The position numbers were made by a program, and so were the translations under genes. The notes beneath the pieces are model-generated. The model was not told where the DNA came from. It was given only the letters and a program-made list of their open reading frames with translations, and ran no database searches. Of a DNA stretch of 55,397 bases, positions 34,046 to 42,572 are shown piece by piece (the stretch's first letter is position 1; the number at the start of each line of letters is the position of its first letter). Source of the DNA: Candidatus Gaiellasilicea maunaloa (lineage in GTDB: Bacteria; Actinomycetota; Thermoleophilia; Gaiellales; Gaiellaceae). Location: contig JANDLU010000015.1 in assembly GCA_024330215.1 (NCBI GenBank), positions 1 through 55,397 on the forward strand, given 5' to 3'.

Positions 34046-35305
34046 ATGCTAGCACTGTTCCCGGAAACAGCCAGGATCGAGAACGGCGAGCTGACGGTCG
34101 GTGGGATCGCCGCGACCGAGCTCGCGGAGCGCTTCGGGACGCCGCTCGTCGTCTACTGCGAGCGCTCGCTGCGGGAGCGGGCCCGGCTCTTCCGCGCGGC
34201 CGCCCCCGAGGCGCTCGTCGTCTACGGGACGAAGGCATTCGCGAACATGGCCTTGCTGCGGCTGCTCGCAGAGGAAGGCGTGGGCGCGGACGTCTCCACG
34301 CTCGGGGAGCTCGCGTACGCGCGCGCGGCGGGAATCGAGGGCGAACGGATCCTCTTCCACGGCAACAACAAGTCGGACGAGGAGCTGCGCGCCGCCGCGG
34401 AGCTGGGCGCGCTCGTCGTGCTCGACGCGCTCGACGAGCCGGAGCGGGCGGCTTCGGTCGGCGTGCGGCGCGCGCTCGTGCGCGTGACCCCCGGGGTCGA
34501 GGCCGAGACGCACGAGGCGATCCGCACCGGCCACCGCGGCTCCAAGTTCGGGCTCGACGCCGACGACGCGCCGGAGGCGATCCGGCGGGCGCGCGCCGCG
34601 GGAATCGAAGTCGAGGGGCTGCACGTCCACGTCGGCTCGCAGCTCGCCGACACGCGGGCGCACCTGCAAGCGGTCGAGCTGCTCGCAGATTTCGCGGCAC
34701 GGGCCCGGGAGGAGCTCGGCTGGGCCGCGGCCGTCGTCGATGTCGGCGGCGGCTTCGGGATCCGCTACGTGCTCGACGAGCCCGAGCCCCCGCTCGCGGA
34801 GCTCGTGCGCGAGATCGCCGAAGCGGTTCGCCAAGCGTGGGCGCGCCGCGGCCTTCCGGAGCCGCGCCTGATCCTCGAGCCGGGACGCTCGCTCGTCGGC
34901 GCCGCCGCCTGCACGCTCTACACCGTCGGAGCGAGCAAGCAGGCCGGCGATCGGCGCTACGTCGCGATCGACGGCGGCATGTCCGACAATCCACGTCCGC
35001 AGCTCTACGGCGCCCGCTACGCCGCGCTGCTCGCGAACCGGGCGAACGAGGAGCCGGCCGAGGAGCCGTTCACGATCGCGGGCAAGCATTGCGAGTCGGG
35101 CGACGTCCTGATCGAGAGCGTGTCGTTGCCGGTGCCGCGCCGCGGCGACCTGCTCGCCGTGCCGGCGACGGGCGCGTACACGCTCGGGATGGCATCGACG
35201 TACAACGGCGTCCCACGGCCGGCAGCGGTGCTCGTGCTCGACGGGGAGGCGCGGACGATTTTGCGGCGCGAGACGGTCGCCGATCTGCTGGCGCGAGAGG
35301 TTTGA
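34046..35305 (+). CDS. lysA: Diaminopimelate decarboxylase
   Basis: A 419-residue PLP-dependent fold-III enzyme making L-lysine from meso-diaminopimelate. The PLP lysine is in VVYGTKAFAN (Lys63). HVGSQ, the phosphate-binding VDVGGGFGI, EPGRSLV, CESGDVL and GAYTLGMASTYNG are all present. Length is usual. It diverges from leuS; the leuS leader lies in the 119 bp between the two ATGs. A GNAT gene overlaps its stop region. Confidence 0.95.
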   Translation: MLALFPETARIENGELTVGGIAATELAERFGTPLVVYCERSLRERARLFRAAAPEALVVYGTKAFANMALLRLLAEEGVGADVSTLGELAYARAAGIEGERILFHGNNKSDEELRAAAELGALVVLDALDEPERAASVGVRRALVRVTPGVEAETHEAIRTGHRGSKFGLDADDAPEAIRRARAAGIEVEGLHVHVGSQLADTRAHLQAVELLADFAARAREELGWAAAVVDVGGGFGIRYVLDEPEPPLAELVREIAEAVRQAWARRGLPEPRLILEPGRSLVGAAACTLYTVGASKQAGDRRYVAIDGGMSDNPRPQLYGARYAALLANRANEEPAEEPFTIAGKHCESGDVLIESVSLPVPRRGDLLAVPATGAYTLGMASTYNGVPRPAAVLVLDGEARTILRRETVADLLAREV

Positions 35306-35313
35306 GCCGGGTC

Positions 35314-35838
35314 TTGGAGAACCTCATCATCCGTCGCGGCGAGAGCCAGGACGTCGAAGGGATAGCGCGAGTCTGCGCGGCCGGCTGGCGCAAGACCTAT
35401 CGCGGCATAAAGACGTCGGAGCGGATCGAGGCGGTGATCGCCGAGTACTACGTGCCCGAGCGGATCGCGCGCGAGATAAAAGCGCCCGAGGGTTGGGACG
35501 GGTGGGTTGTGGCCGTCGAGGACGACACTGTGATCGGCGCAGGCGGCGGCGGGATGATCGAGCCCCACATCGGCGAGATCTTCGTCCTCTACCTCGATCC
35601 GGCGCGGCGCGGTGAAGGGATCGGCACTCTACTTCTCGCCGCCATCACGGAAGCACAGCGGCTGCAGGGCGCGCTGGAACAGTGGGTGAGCGTGGAGCCG
35701 GAGAACACGAAGGGACTCGTGTTCTACTACTCCCGTGGCTTCGAGCTCTGTGGCCACCGACCCGAGTGGAGAACCTCGCCCGAGGAGGGCAGCTTCTCCC
35801 TCCGACTTCGGAGGCAACTTCAGCCCGACGAACAGTGA
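35314..35838 (+). CDS. GNAT-family N-acetyltransferase
   Basis: About 174 residues. It begins with the usual GNAT start LIIRRGESQDVEGIARVCAAGW. Acetyl-CoA binding motif A reads VLYLDPARRGEGIGTLLL, and motif B VEPENTKGLVFYYSRGF. No ATG or GTG precedes it; TTG 35314 or TTG 35302 (overlapping the lysA stop as TTGA) are the options. It is probably co-transcribed with lysA. Substrate not predictable. Confidence 0.85.
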   Translation: MENLIIRRGESQDVEGIARVCAAGWRKTYRGIKTSERIEAVIAEYYVPERIAREIKAPEGWDGWVVAVEDDTVIGAGGGGMIEPHIGEIFVLYLDPARRGEGIGTLLLAAITEAQRLQGALEQWVSVEPENTKGLVFYYSRGFELCGHRPEWRTSPEEGSFSLRLRRQLQPDEQ

Positions 35839-35953
35839 CTTCGAGCAGTCGCGCTCGCCAGGATGATCGAGCGTCGGAGCGCCTCTGTCAGGAAAACATC
35901 CCTACGTGCCCCCAGGGGCACCCCAGGTGTCCCTACCGAAACACTATCGAGGA

Positions 35954-35995
35954 TCTCGTGACGTGGGTGTGACGGCGCCGTGTCGGATGTGTGCC
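35954..35995 (+). repeat. 42-bp intergenic repeat, copy 3
   Basis: It lies between the convergent GNAT and hisIE genes, reading CGTGACGTGGGTGTGACGG then TGTCGGATGTGTGCC. It shares 23 of 30 positions with the right part of the 23434 copy. A short palindrome (GTGCCCC-CA-GGGGCAC, 35906-35921) precedes it, much as a hairpin precedes copy 1. Confidence 0.55.
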
Positions 35996-36028
35996 AGACT
36001 TTCCCCAGCCCGTTCTCCCTCGGGCTGG

Positions 36029-36589
36029 TCAGCGCACTCGGCGGCGAAGCTCGTCCTCGACCTGCGCCGGGTCGAGGCCCCGCGCCGCGAGCAGCGCGTA
36101 GCTGTGGAACCAGAGATCGGCGACCTCCTCGACCAGCCGCTCGTCCGATTCGGAGGCGCCCGCAAGCGCCGCCTCGAGCCCCTCCTCCCCGACCTTGCGC
36201 GCCGCGAGCTTCGGATCGTCGAGCAGCGAGACGACGTATGAGCCCTCCGACCGCTCGAGCTCGCGCTCCTTGATCCGGCGCCAGAGCCACGGGGCGAAGC
36301 AGGAGCTCGCACCCGTGTGGCAGGTCGGGCCGGCCGGCCGCACGCGCACGAGGATCGCGTCGCCGTCGCAGTCCTCGCGCAGCTCCTCGACGGCCAGCGT
36401 GTGCCCCGACGTCTCGCCCTTCCGCCAGAGCTGCCGCCGGGAGCGGCTCCAGAACCAGGCCTCGCCGGTCTCCCGCGTCAGCCGGAGCGCCTCCTCGTCC
36501 ATCCACGCGAGCATCAGCACCCGCCCAGAGTCGGCGTCCTGGACGATCGCGGGCGTCAGCTCCGGCCGACCTAGATCCGGACTGCCCAT
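36029..36589 (-). CDS. hisIE: Bifunctional phosphoribosyl-AMP cyclohydrolase / phosphoribosyl-ATP pyrophosphatase
   Basis: A 186-residue fusion for steps 2 and 3 of histidine synthesis. The HisI part has [35 protein letters not shown] and DCDGD, and the zinc segment CHTGASSCF. The HisE part has [19 protein letters not shown] and [24 protein letters not shown] 36589 overlaps hisF by 19 nt. It is the last gene of the his operon. Confidence 0.95.
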   Translation of the reverse strand: MGSPDLGRPELTPAIVQDADSGRVLMLAWMDEEALRLTRETGEAWFWSRSRRQLWRKGETSGHTLAVEELREDCDGDAILVRVRPAGPTCHTGASSCFAPWLWRRIKERELERSEGSYVVSLLDDPKLAARKVGEEGLEAALAGASESDERLVEEVADLWFHSYALLAARGLDPAQVEDELRRRVR

Positions 36590-37311
36590 CCCGCCTCCTT
36601 CAGCTCCGCCTTCAGCTCGCGCAGCCGCTCGGGGCGCTCGTGGACGATCGACGCGACGAGCGCCGCCTCGGCGCCCACGGCGAAGGCGTCCGCCAGGTGC
36701 GAGGCTTGCCCGGCACCGCCCGAGGCGATCACCGGGACCCGGACCGCTGCCGCAATCGCGCCGGTCAGCTCGAGGTCGTAGCCGTCCCGCGTGCCGTCCG
36801 CGTCGATCGACGTGACGAGCAGCTCGCCCGCGCCGCGCCGGACCGCCTCGCGCGCCCATTCGACCGTGCCGAGCCCTCGCCCGTTTCGGCCTCCGTGCGT
36901 GACGACCTCGCCGCGGCGCGAGTCGACGGCGCAGACCACGGCCTGGGAGCCGAACTCGTCGGCGAGCCTCGCGAGCAGAGAGGGGTCGTCGACCGCCGCG
37001 CGATTGATCGCCACCTTGTCCGCCCCGGCTCGGAGGAGGGCGCGGGCGTCCTCGAGCCTGGCAACTCCGCCGCCGGCCGTGAACGGCACGGTCAAGCACT
37101 CCGCCGCCCGCTCGACGAGCTCGAGGATCGGACCGCGCCCTTCGATGCTTGCGGCGATGTCGAGGAAGACGAGCTCGTCGGCGCCGAGCTCGGAGTAGCG
37201 CTCCGCAAGCTCGACGGGATCGCCGACGTCGCGGAGCGACTCGAAGCGGACGCCCTTGACGACCCGACCGCCGGCGACATCGAGACAGGGGATCAGGCGC
37301 TTCTTGACCAC
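36571..37311 (-). CDS. hisF: Imidazole glycerol phosphate synthase subunit HisF
   Basis: A 246-residue TIM-barrel cyclase that joins PRFAR and ammonia to give IGP and [23 protein letters not shown] holds the catalytic Asp11, and [18 protein letters not shown] and [18 protein letters not shown] cover the second Asp and phosphate sites. GTG 37311 overlaps hisH by 19 nt; HisH is its glutaminase partner. Confidence 0.96.
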   Translation of the reverse strand: MVKKRLIPCLDVAGGRVVKGVRFESLRDVGDPVELAERYSELGADELVFLDIAASIEGRGPILELVERAAECLTVPFTAGGGVARLEDARALLRAGADKVAINRAAVDDPSLLARLADEFGSQAVVCAVDSRRGEVVTHGGRNGRGLGTVEWAREAVRRGAGELLVTSIDADGTRDGYDLELTGAIAAAVRVPVIASGGAGQASHLADAFAVGAEAALVASIVHERPERLRELKAELKEAGWAVRI

Positions 37312-37886
37312 GCCAGCGCGTTCTCGAGCAGGCGCGCGCCGGCCGCTCCGCTCCGCTCGGGATGGAACTGGACGCCCGCGAGCGAGCCCGACTCGATTGC
37401 AGCGACAACCGCTCCCTCGTGATCGACGTGCGCGATCGCCACGTCACCGAACGGCTCGACCGCGAAGCTGTGCGCAAAATAGACGTCCTCGCCCTCGAGC
37501 CCGTCGAGCAGCCGCGAGTCGCGAGCCGGAGCGAGCGCGTTCCAACCCATGTGCGGGACGCGCCTCGCCTCCAACCGCCGCACTGGCCCTGCCAGCAAAC
37601 CGAGACCACGACCGCCCTCGTCGCTCTCCTCGAAGAGGAGCTGCATCCCGACGCAGATCCCGAGAATCGGCCGGCCGGCCGTGACACGCTGCCGCAGAGC
37701 CTCCTCCACCGGCGCGAGTCCACGGGCGGCGCTCGCGACATGGCCGACCCCGGCGATCACGACGAGCGGCGCTTCGCGGATCTCGGCGGGCTCCGTCGAG
37801 ACGACGGGCTCTGCGCCCGCACGCGCAAGCGCGGCGCAGACACTACGCGTGTTGCCCGCGCCGTAATCCGCGAGCATGACCTTCAC
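37293..37886 (-). CDS. hisH: Imidazole glycerol phosphate synthase subunit HisH
   Basis: A 197-residue class I glutamine amidotransferase that feeds ammonia to His[15 protein letters not shown] at the start, nucleophile Cys78 in [11 protein letters not shown], and the His/Glu pair in VQFHPERSG form the triad. GTG 37886 is chosen because it overlaps the hisCB stop (GTGA); ATG 37877 would remove three residues. Confidence 0.94.
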   Translation of the reverse strand: MKVMLADYGAGNTRSVCAALARAGAEPVVSTEPAEIREAPLVVIAGVGHVASAARGLAPVEEALRQRVTAGRPILGICVGMQLLFEESDEGGRGLGLLAGPVRRLEARRVPHMGWNALAPARDSRLLDGLEGEDVYFAHSFAVEPFGDVAIAHVDHEGAVVAAIESGSLAGVQFHPERSGAAGARLLENALAWSRSA

Positions 37887-39460
37887 GCGAGCCCCTTCGT
37901 CGACCGGACGCCCTCGCCCGCCGCGGTACACGCCTGTCGGAGCGCCTGCCCGAGCGCCTTGAACGCGGCCTCGGCGACGTGGTGATCGTCCCCGCCCGCG
38001 GCCGTGAGCTGGATCGTGCAACCCGCCTGTATCGCGAACCGCTCGAGCGCGTGCGCGAGCAGCGTCACGGCGAGCCCGCCGACGCGGTCGCTCCCGAACT
38101 GGAGTGCGATCTCGGCATGCGGGCGCCGGACGAGATCGACGGCCACGGTGGCGGTCGCCTCGTCCATGGGCACGATCGCGGAGCCATAACGCGCGATCCC
38201 CTCCCGCGCGCCGAGCGCCTCCGAGACCGCGTCGCCGAGCGCTGCGAGTACGTCCTCGACGGTGTGGTGCTCGTCGACCTCGAGGTCGCCTCCGGCGAGC
38301 AGCTCGAGATCGAAGCCGCCGTGAAAGGTCCAAAGCGCGAGCAGATGGTCGAGGAAGCCGATCCCGGTCTCGACGCGCGCATGGCCGGCACCGTCGAGGT
38401 CGAGCGAGATCCGCAGCGCCGTCTCGGTCGAGATTCGAGCGACGTGGACCTCCCGCCCGGTGAGCACGGCGTCGACCTCGGTTCCGAGCGCGGCCAGCAG
38501 CACGTCGTTCTCGCGCGGCCGCCGCAGCGTGATTCGAACTCCCTCGGCAAAGTGGCGGACGACGAGACCCTGCCGTTCAAGCTGCTCGCCGAGAGGCTCC
38601 GCGGTGCGGACGAAGACGAAGTTGCCCGCCGATTCGGGACAGTCGTGGCCGGCCGAGAGGAGCGCATCCCGGACACGGGCTCGCTCCGCGAGCGTGTCCT
38701 GCACGTCGATCCTCGGCTCTCGGAGCGCCGCCGCGGCGATCCGCGCGGCCGGACCGGACACGCTCGCCGGCGCTCGGCGCAGCTCCAACTCGGCTGCGAC
38801 GTCCGGAGCGGCAATCGCGTAGCCGACGCGGAGCGACGCCAGGCCGAAGACCTTCGAGAGCGTCCGAAGCACGATCAGGCTCGGCTGCTCGGCAATCAGC
38901 GGCACGCAGGTTGCATCCGCGAACTCGAAGTACGCCTCGTCTACGACGACGATCGCCTCCGCATGGGCGCGCGCGAGCGCCGCGAGCTCGGTCGGCTCGC
39001 GCAACTCCCCGGTCGGGTTGTTCGGGTTGCAGACCCAGATCACGGCCGCGCCGTCACGGTCTTCGACGACCTCGGCGCCTTCCAGCTCCGTGACGATCCG
39101 GTAGAGCCCGTACGTCGGCGGCGAGATGGCCGCGCATCGGCCCGGACCGAGAAAGGTCCTCGCACAGAGCGCGATCAGCTCGTCGGCGCCCGCACCGACC
39201 ACGATCTGGGACGCGTCGACGTCGCAATACGACGCGGCCGCCTCACGCAGCTCCCGGTACGTCCCGTCGGGGTAGTCGTTCAGCCGCGCGAAGCTCTGCG
39301 CGAGCGGAACCCGCGGCACCCCGGGCAGCGGCGGCGTGTTCTGGTCGAAGCGCAGGATGTGCTCGGGGCGGAGCCCGTGGCGGGCCGCGATCTCGAGGGA
39401 GCTCGGCGCCCAGGCGTAGGGTCGGAAGCCGGCGGGGAGCGGCAGCGCGCCTGGGCTCAT
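37883..39460 (-). CDS. hisCB: Fused histidinol-phosphate aminotransferase - imidazoleglycerol-phosphate dehydratase
   Basis: A single 525-residue frame with two enzymes. Residues 1-335 are HisC: YPDGTYRELREAAA, VCNPNNPTG, VVDEAYFEF, and TLSKVFGLASLRVGY with PLP Lys203. Residues 336-525 are HisB: GIGFLDHLLALWTFHG, VDEHHTVEDV, and GDDHHVAEAAFKALG, which supply the metal-binding His residues. HisB acts two steps before HisC, with IGP to imidazole-acetol phosphate to histidinol phosphate being consecutive. Normally these are two adjacent genes; there is no stop or start between the domains. It overlaps hisD and hisH by 4 nt. Confidence 0.94.
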   Translation of the reverse strand: MSPGALPLPAGFRPYAWAPSSLEIAARHGLRPEHILRFDQNTPPLPGVPRVPLAQSFARLNDYPDGTYRELREAAASYCDVDASQIVVGAGADELIALCARTFLGPGRCAAISPPTYGLYRIVTELEGAEVVEDRDGAAVIWVCNPNNPTGELREPTELAALARAHAEAIVVVDEAYFEFADATCVPLIAEQPSLIVLRTLSKVFGLASLRVGYAIAAPDVAAELELRRAPASVSGPAARIAAAALREPRIDVQDTLAERARVRDALLSAGHDCPESAGNFVFVRTAEPLGEQLERQGLVVRHFAEGVRITLRRPRENDVLLAALGTEVDAVLTGREVHVARISTETALRISLDLDGAGHARVETGIGFLDHLLALWTFHGGFDLELLAGGDLEVDEHHTVEDVLAALGDAVSEALGAREGIARYGSAIVPMDEATATVAVDLVRRPHAEIALQFGSDRVGGLAVTLLAHALERFAIQAGCTIQLTAAGGDDHHVAEAAFKALGQALRQACTAAGEGVRSTKGLA

Positions 39461-40608
39461 CGCGGGTCCAGGGCGGCCGCATGCAGCGGCAGGCCCTCGA
39501 TCCGGGCGAGCGGCAGTGCGATCTCGCCGGCGCGCTCGAGCCCCCCGGCGCTCGCGCGGACGATCTGGACCGGCTTGAGGAAGCTCTCCAGCCCGAGCCC
39601 CCCTGCTCCACGCGCGAGGCCGCCGGTCGGGAGGACATGGGTCGCGCCCGAGGCGTAGTCGCCGACAACCGCCGAGGTACGGACGAAAACGGTCCCCGCG
39701 TTTCGCACGCGCTCGACCAGTGGCTCGGAGTCGGCGAGCCAGAGCTCCAGATGCTCGGGCGCGTACTCGTCCGAACGAGCCAGCGCCTCGTCCACAGAAG
39801 CCATGTCCTCAATCGACACGTTGTCATATCCGCTTACGATCGTACGCACAGCCTCGGACAGCGCCGGCTCGAGGCTGAGCAGGATCGCCTCGCTGTCGGG
39901 CCCGTGCTCGGCCTGGGCGAGCAGGTCGGCGGCGCACTGACCAGCGCTCGCGCTGCCGTCGGCGATCACGACGACCTCGCTGGGCCCGGCCGGGAGGTCG
40001 ATCGCAACACGGCTCGAGACCAGCAGCTTCGCCGCCGTCACGTAGCGGTTGCCCGGCCCGACGATCTTGTCGACGGGCGCGATCGTCTCCGTCCCGTAGG
40101 CGAGGGCGGCAACGGCCTGGGCGCCGCCGACCGCGTACAGCTCGTCGATCCCAAGCTCGTGCGCCACCGCGAGCGTCACCTCGGCCGGGCGCGGCGTGAC
40201 GACGGCGATCCGCTCGACGCCGGCAACCTGTGCGGGCACGGCCGTCATCACGAGGGACGACGGGTATGCGGCCCGGCCGCCGGGCACGTAGACGCCGACC
40301 GACGCAAGCGGGAGCCAGCGGCGCTCGGTCACGATCCCGGGCACCGCCTCGACGAGCGTGTTCGCCGGCCGCTGCGAAAGCGCCACCTCGCGTACTGCCG
40401 CCACGAGCGAGCGGACGGAGTCGAGCACGTCGTCCTCGATCGTCGCGGCGGCGAGCGTCCCGCCCGAGACACGGAGCGGCCGTGCGTCGTCGAATGGCCC
40501 GTCGAGCCGCTCCGTCCAATCGAGCAGCGCCGCGTCGCCGCGGTCGCGAACGTCCGCCACGATCTCGGCGGCGCGCGGCAGCACCTCCTCGAGCCCGGCT
40601 CCCCTCAC
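39457..40608 (-). CDS. hisD: Histidinol dehydrogenase
   Basis: A 383-residue zinc enzyme that oxidises histidinol to histidine in two NAD+-dependent steps. VYVPGGRAAYPSSLVM, GGAQAVAALAYGTETI and IVGPGNRYV are followed by PAGPSEVVVIAD, QAEHGPDSEAILL and YAPEHLEL. It is about 40 residues shorter at the N-terminus than usual; GTG 40608 is set by the GTGA overlap with hisG and no earlier start is plausible. Confidence 0.93.
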   Translation of the reverse strand: MRGAGLEEVLPRAAEIVADVRDRGDAALLDWTERLDGPFDDARPLRVSGGTLAAATIEDDVLDSVRSLVAAVREVALSQRPANTLVEAVPGIVTERRWLPLASVGVYVPGGRAAYPSSLVMTAVPAQVAGVERIAVVTPRPAEVTLAVAHELGIDELYAVGGAQAVAALAYGTETIAPVDKIVGPGNRYVTAAKLLVSSRVAIDLPAGPSEVVVIADGSASAGQCAADLLAQAEHGPDSEAILLSLEPALSEAVRTIVSGYDNVSIEDMASVDEALARSDEYAPEHLELWLADSEPLVERVRNAGTVFVRTSAVVGDYASGATHVLPTGGLARGAGGLGLESFLKPVQIVRASAGGLERAGEIALPLARIEGLPLHAAALDPR

Positions 40609-41498
40609 GGAACGAGGCGCTCCACCGGGAGCACGAGGATCGACGAGGCGCCGGCGGCCTTGAGCGGTGCGAGCAGGTTCCAGAGCTCGTCCGCCTCGAC
40701 GGCCGCGTGGATCGCGATCTGTCCCTCCTCCGCGAGGTTGAGGACGGACGGGGCGCCCATGCTGGGCAGCAGTCGCTCGAGCTCGGGCAGCGCCGAGGCG
40801 GGCGCGTTCATCATCAGGTAGCGGCGGCGGCGGGCGGCGACGACCCCCGAGATCATCAGCCGGAAGCGCTCCACGAGCTCGCGCTGCTCGGTCACCGCGG
40901 CCTCGCTGCCCACGAGCACGGCCTGCGACTCGAGGAGCGTACCGATCAGCCGGAGGCCGTTCGCGCTCGCCGTCGACCCCGTCGAGACGAGATCGACGAT
41001 CGCGTCCGAGAGCCCGAGCCGCGGTGCGGCCTCGACCGAGCCCGAGATGGGCACGAGCTCGGCGGAGATCCCGAGCCGCGCCAGGCAAGCCCGCGTCGTC
41101 ACCGGGTAGGCGGTCGCGACGCGGAGGCCCGCGAGGGAGGCGAGATCCTCGTGTGGCGAGTCGTCGGGCACGGCGGCCTGGAGCGTGCAGCGGGCGAAAC
41201 CGAGCTCCGCGAGCGTGAGCACCTCCACCTCTGCCTCGACCGCGAGGTTGGCGCCGGTGATCCCGAGATGGACGACGCCGTCCTGCACGTACTCCGGGAT
41301 GTCGCTCGGTCGGACGAGGAGGAGGTCGACCGGAGCGTTCGCGCAGGGCACGAGCAGAGCGCGATCGGTCGCCTCGAAGCTGAGCCCGGCGTCCGCACAC
41401 AGACGCAGCGCCGGCTCCGACATCCTCCCCTTGGCCGGGACGGCGAGCGTGAGCCTGCCGTTCGCGCCGGCACGGGTGAAGCGCGCGGACGCCATCAT
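40605..41498 (-). CDS. hisG: ATP phosphoribosyltransferase, long form
   Basis: A 297-residue enzyme for the first, feedback-controlled step of histidine synthesis. LTLAVPAKGRMSEPALRLC starts it; the PRPP loop is near IVDLVSTGSTASANGLR. The C-terminal regulatory domain (YLMMNAPASALPELERLLP ... IHAAVEADELWNLLAPLKAAGA) marks the hexameric long form inhibited by histidine. ATGATG at 41498 overlaps the yerC-like stop. First enzyme gene of the operon. Confidence 0.95.
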   Translation of the reverse strand: MMASARFTRAGANGRLTLAVPAKGRMSEPALRLCADAGLSFEATDRALLVPCANAPVDLLLVRPSDIPEYVQDGVVHLGITGANLAVEAEVEVLTLAELGFARCTLQAAVPDDSPHEDLASLAGLRVATAYPVTTRACLARLGISAELVPISGSVEAAPRLGLSDAIVDLVSTGSTASANGLRLIGTLLESQAVLVGSEAAVTEQRELVERFRLMISGVVAARRRRYLMMNAPASALPELERLLPSMGAPSVLNLAEEGQIAIHAAVEADELWNLLAPLKAAGASSILVLPVERLVP

Positions 41499-41812
41499 CG
41501 TCTGCGGCTCGCGCGCTCGAGCGCGATCCGGTAGCCGCCGGTGCCGTGCCGTAGCCATTGGGCGACACGCGTGACCGTGGCCGTACTCGTCGGCACCCGT
41601 TCTGCGATCTCGAGGTACGGGACCCCTTGCTCGAGGAGCCGAACCGTCTGCCAGCGATGCGTGAGCGCCTCGAGCTCCGGCAGCGTGCAGAGATCGCGCA
41701 GGAAACGCGTCACCTCGTCGGGCGAGCGCAGGCTGACCAGCACCGCGGCGAGCTCGTCGAGACCGGGGAGAGGCTCGACTGCGCGTTCGAGCCCTGTTGC
41801 CGATCGAACCAT
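41495..41812 (-). CDS. TrpR-family (YerC/YecD-like) regulator heading the his operon
   Basis: A 105-residue helical protein of the TrpR superfamily. DLCTLPELEALTHRWQTVRLLEQG and PYLEIAERVPTSTATVTRVAQWL give the helix-turn-helix, as in Bacillus YerC. It is translationally coupled to hisG, and a perfect palindrome stands 8 bp before its ATG. TrpR-like proteins of this branch are proposed histidine-operon repressors (HisR) in Gram-positives. Autorepression of the his genes with histidine as ligand is inference. Confidence 0.87.
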   Translation of the reverse strand: MVRSATGLERAVEPLPGLDELAAVLVSLRSPDEVTRFLRDLCTLPELEALTHRWQTVRLLEQGVPYLEIAERVPTSTATVTRVAQWLRHGTGGYRIALERASRRR

Positions 41813-41820
41813 GATTGCAT

Positions 41821-41834
41821 GTTAGCATGCTAAC
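41821..41834. promoter_or_regulatory. Perfect 14-bp palindrome between yerC-hisG and hisA, candidate operator
   Basis: GTTAGCATGCTAAC is its own reverse complement and fills most of the 22-bp gap between the divergent ATG 41812 and GTG 41835. It is A+T-rich against a 70% G+C background. It would overlap both promoters or both transcript starts. The regulator gene next to it is the obvious candidate to bind it. Confidence 0.75.
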
Positions 41835-42572
41835 GTGGCAGCGCGGAGCGACTCAACAGGAACGTTTACGATCTATCCCGCGATCGACGTCCTCGCCGGC
41901 CGGGTCGTCCGGCTCGCGCAGGGCGATCCCTCGAAGGTCACCGTCGAAGGTGGCGATCCCATGGTTGCGGCGACGCGGTTCGCAGCCGAGGGCGCAAACT
42001 GGCTCCACCTCGTCGACCTGGACGGTGCCTTCCGGGGCTCCCCCACCGCCGAGCTCGTGCGCCGCGTGGCCTCCGCAATCTCCGTGCCGATCCAGGTCGG
42101 CGGTGGCTACCGGACGCTCGCTTCGATCGCCGCGGCGCTCGAAGCCGGAGCGACCCGGGTGCTCGTCGGCACCGCCGCCCTCTCGCCCGACTTCCTCCAG
42201 CAGGCCGTGGAGCGCTTCGGCGAGCGGCTCGTCGTCGCCGTCGACGTACGAGACGGCCGCATTGCAGTCCAGGGTTGGACCGAGCGCTCGACCGCAACCG
42301 CCGCGGAGCTCGCCGAGCAGTGCCGCGACGCGGGGGTCGCCCGCCTGCTCGTCACGAGCACGAGCCGGGACGGCTCGCTCGCAGGTCCGGACCTCGAGCT
42401 CCTCGCAACGGTGCTCGAAACGTCGCGGCTGCCGGTGCTCGCGGCCGGCGGCATCGCCTCGCTCGACGATCTCCGCGCCGTGCGCGACCTCGGGTGCGAG
42501 GGCGCGGTTGCCGGCAGTGCGCTCTGGCGCGGCCGTTTCACGCTCGGCCAGGCAATTAGTCTGGAGGCATGA
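41835..42572 (+). CDS. hisA: ProFAR isomerase HisA (possibly dual HisA/TrpF, PriA-like)
   Basis: A 245-residue TIM barrel. FTIYPAIDVLAGRVVRL carries the first catalytic Asp; LHLVDLDGAFRG, PIQVGGGYR, VVAVDVRDGRIAVQGW and LVTSTSRDGSLAGPDLELL follow. In many Actinomycetota the enzyme also serves tryptophan synthesis as PriA; that cannot be decided here. GTG 41835 directly abuts the palindrome, with no room for a ribosome binding site, so the mRNA may be leaderless. It overlaps the next gene by ATGA. Confidence 0.92.
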   Translation: MAARSDSTGTFTIYPAIDVLAGRVVRLAQGDPSKVTVEGGDPMVAATRFAAEGANWLHLVDLDGAFRGSPTAELVRRVASAISVPIQVGGGYRTLASIAAALEAGATRVLVGTAALSPDFLQQAVERFGERLVVAVDVRDGRIAVQGWTERSTATAAELAEQCRDAGVARLLVTSTSRDGSLAGPDLELLATVLETSRLPVLAAGGIASLDDLRAVRDLGCEGAVAGSALWRGRFTLGQAISLEA

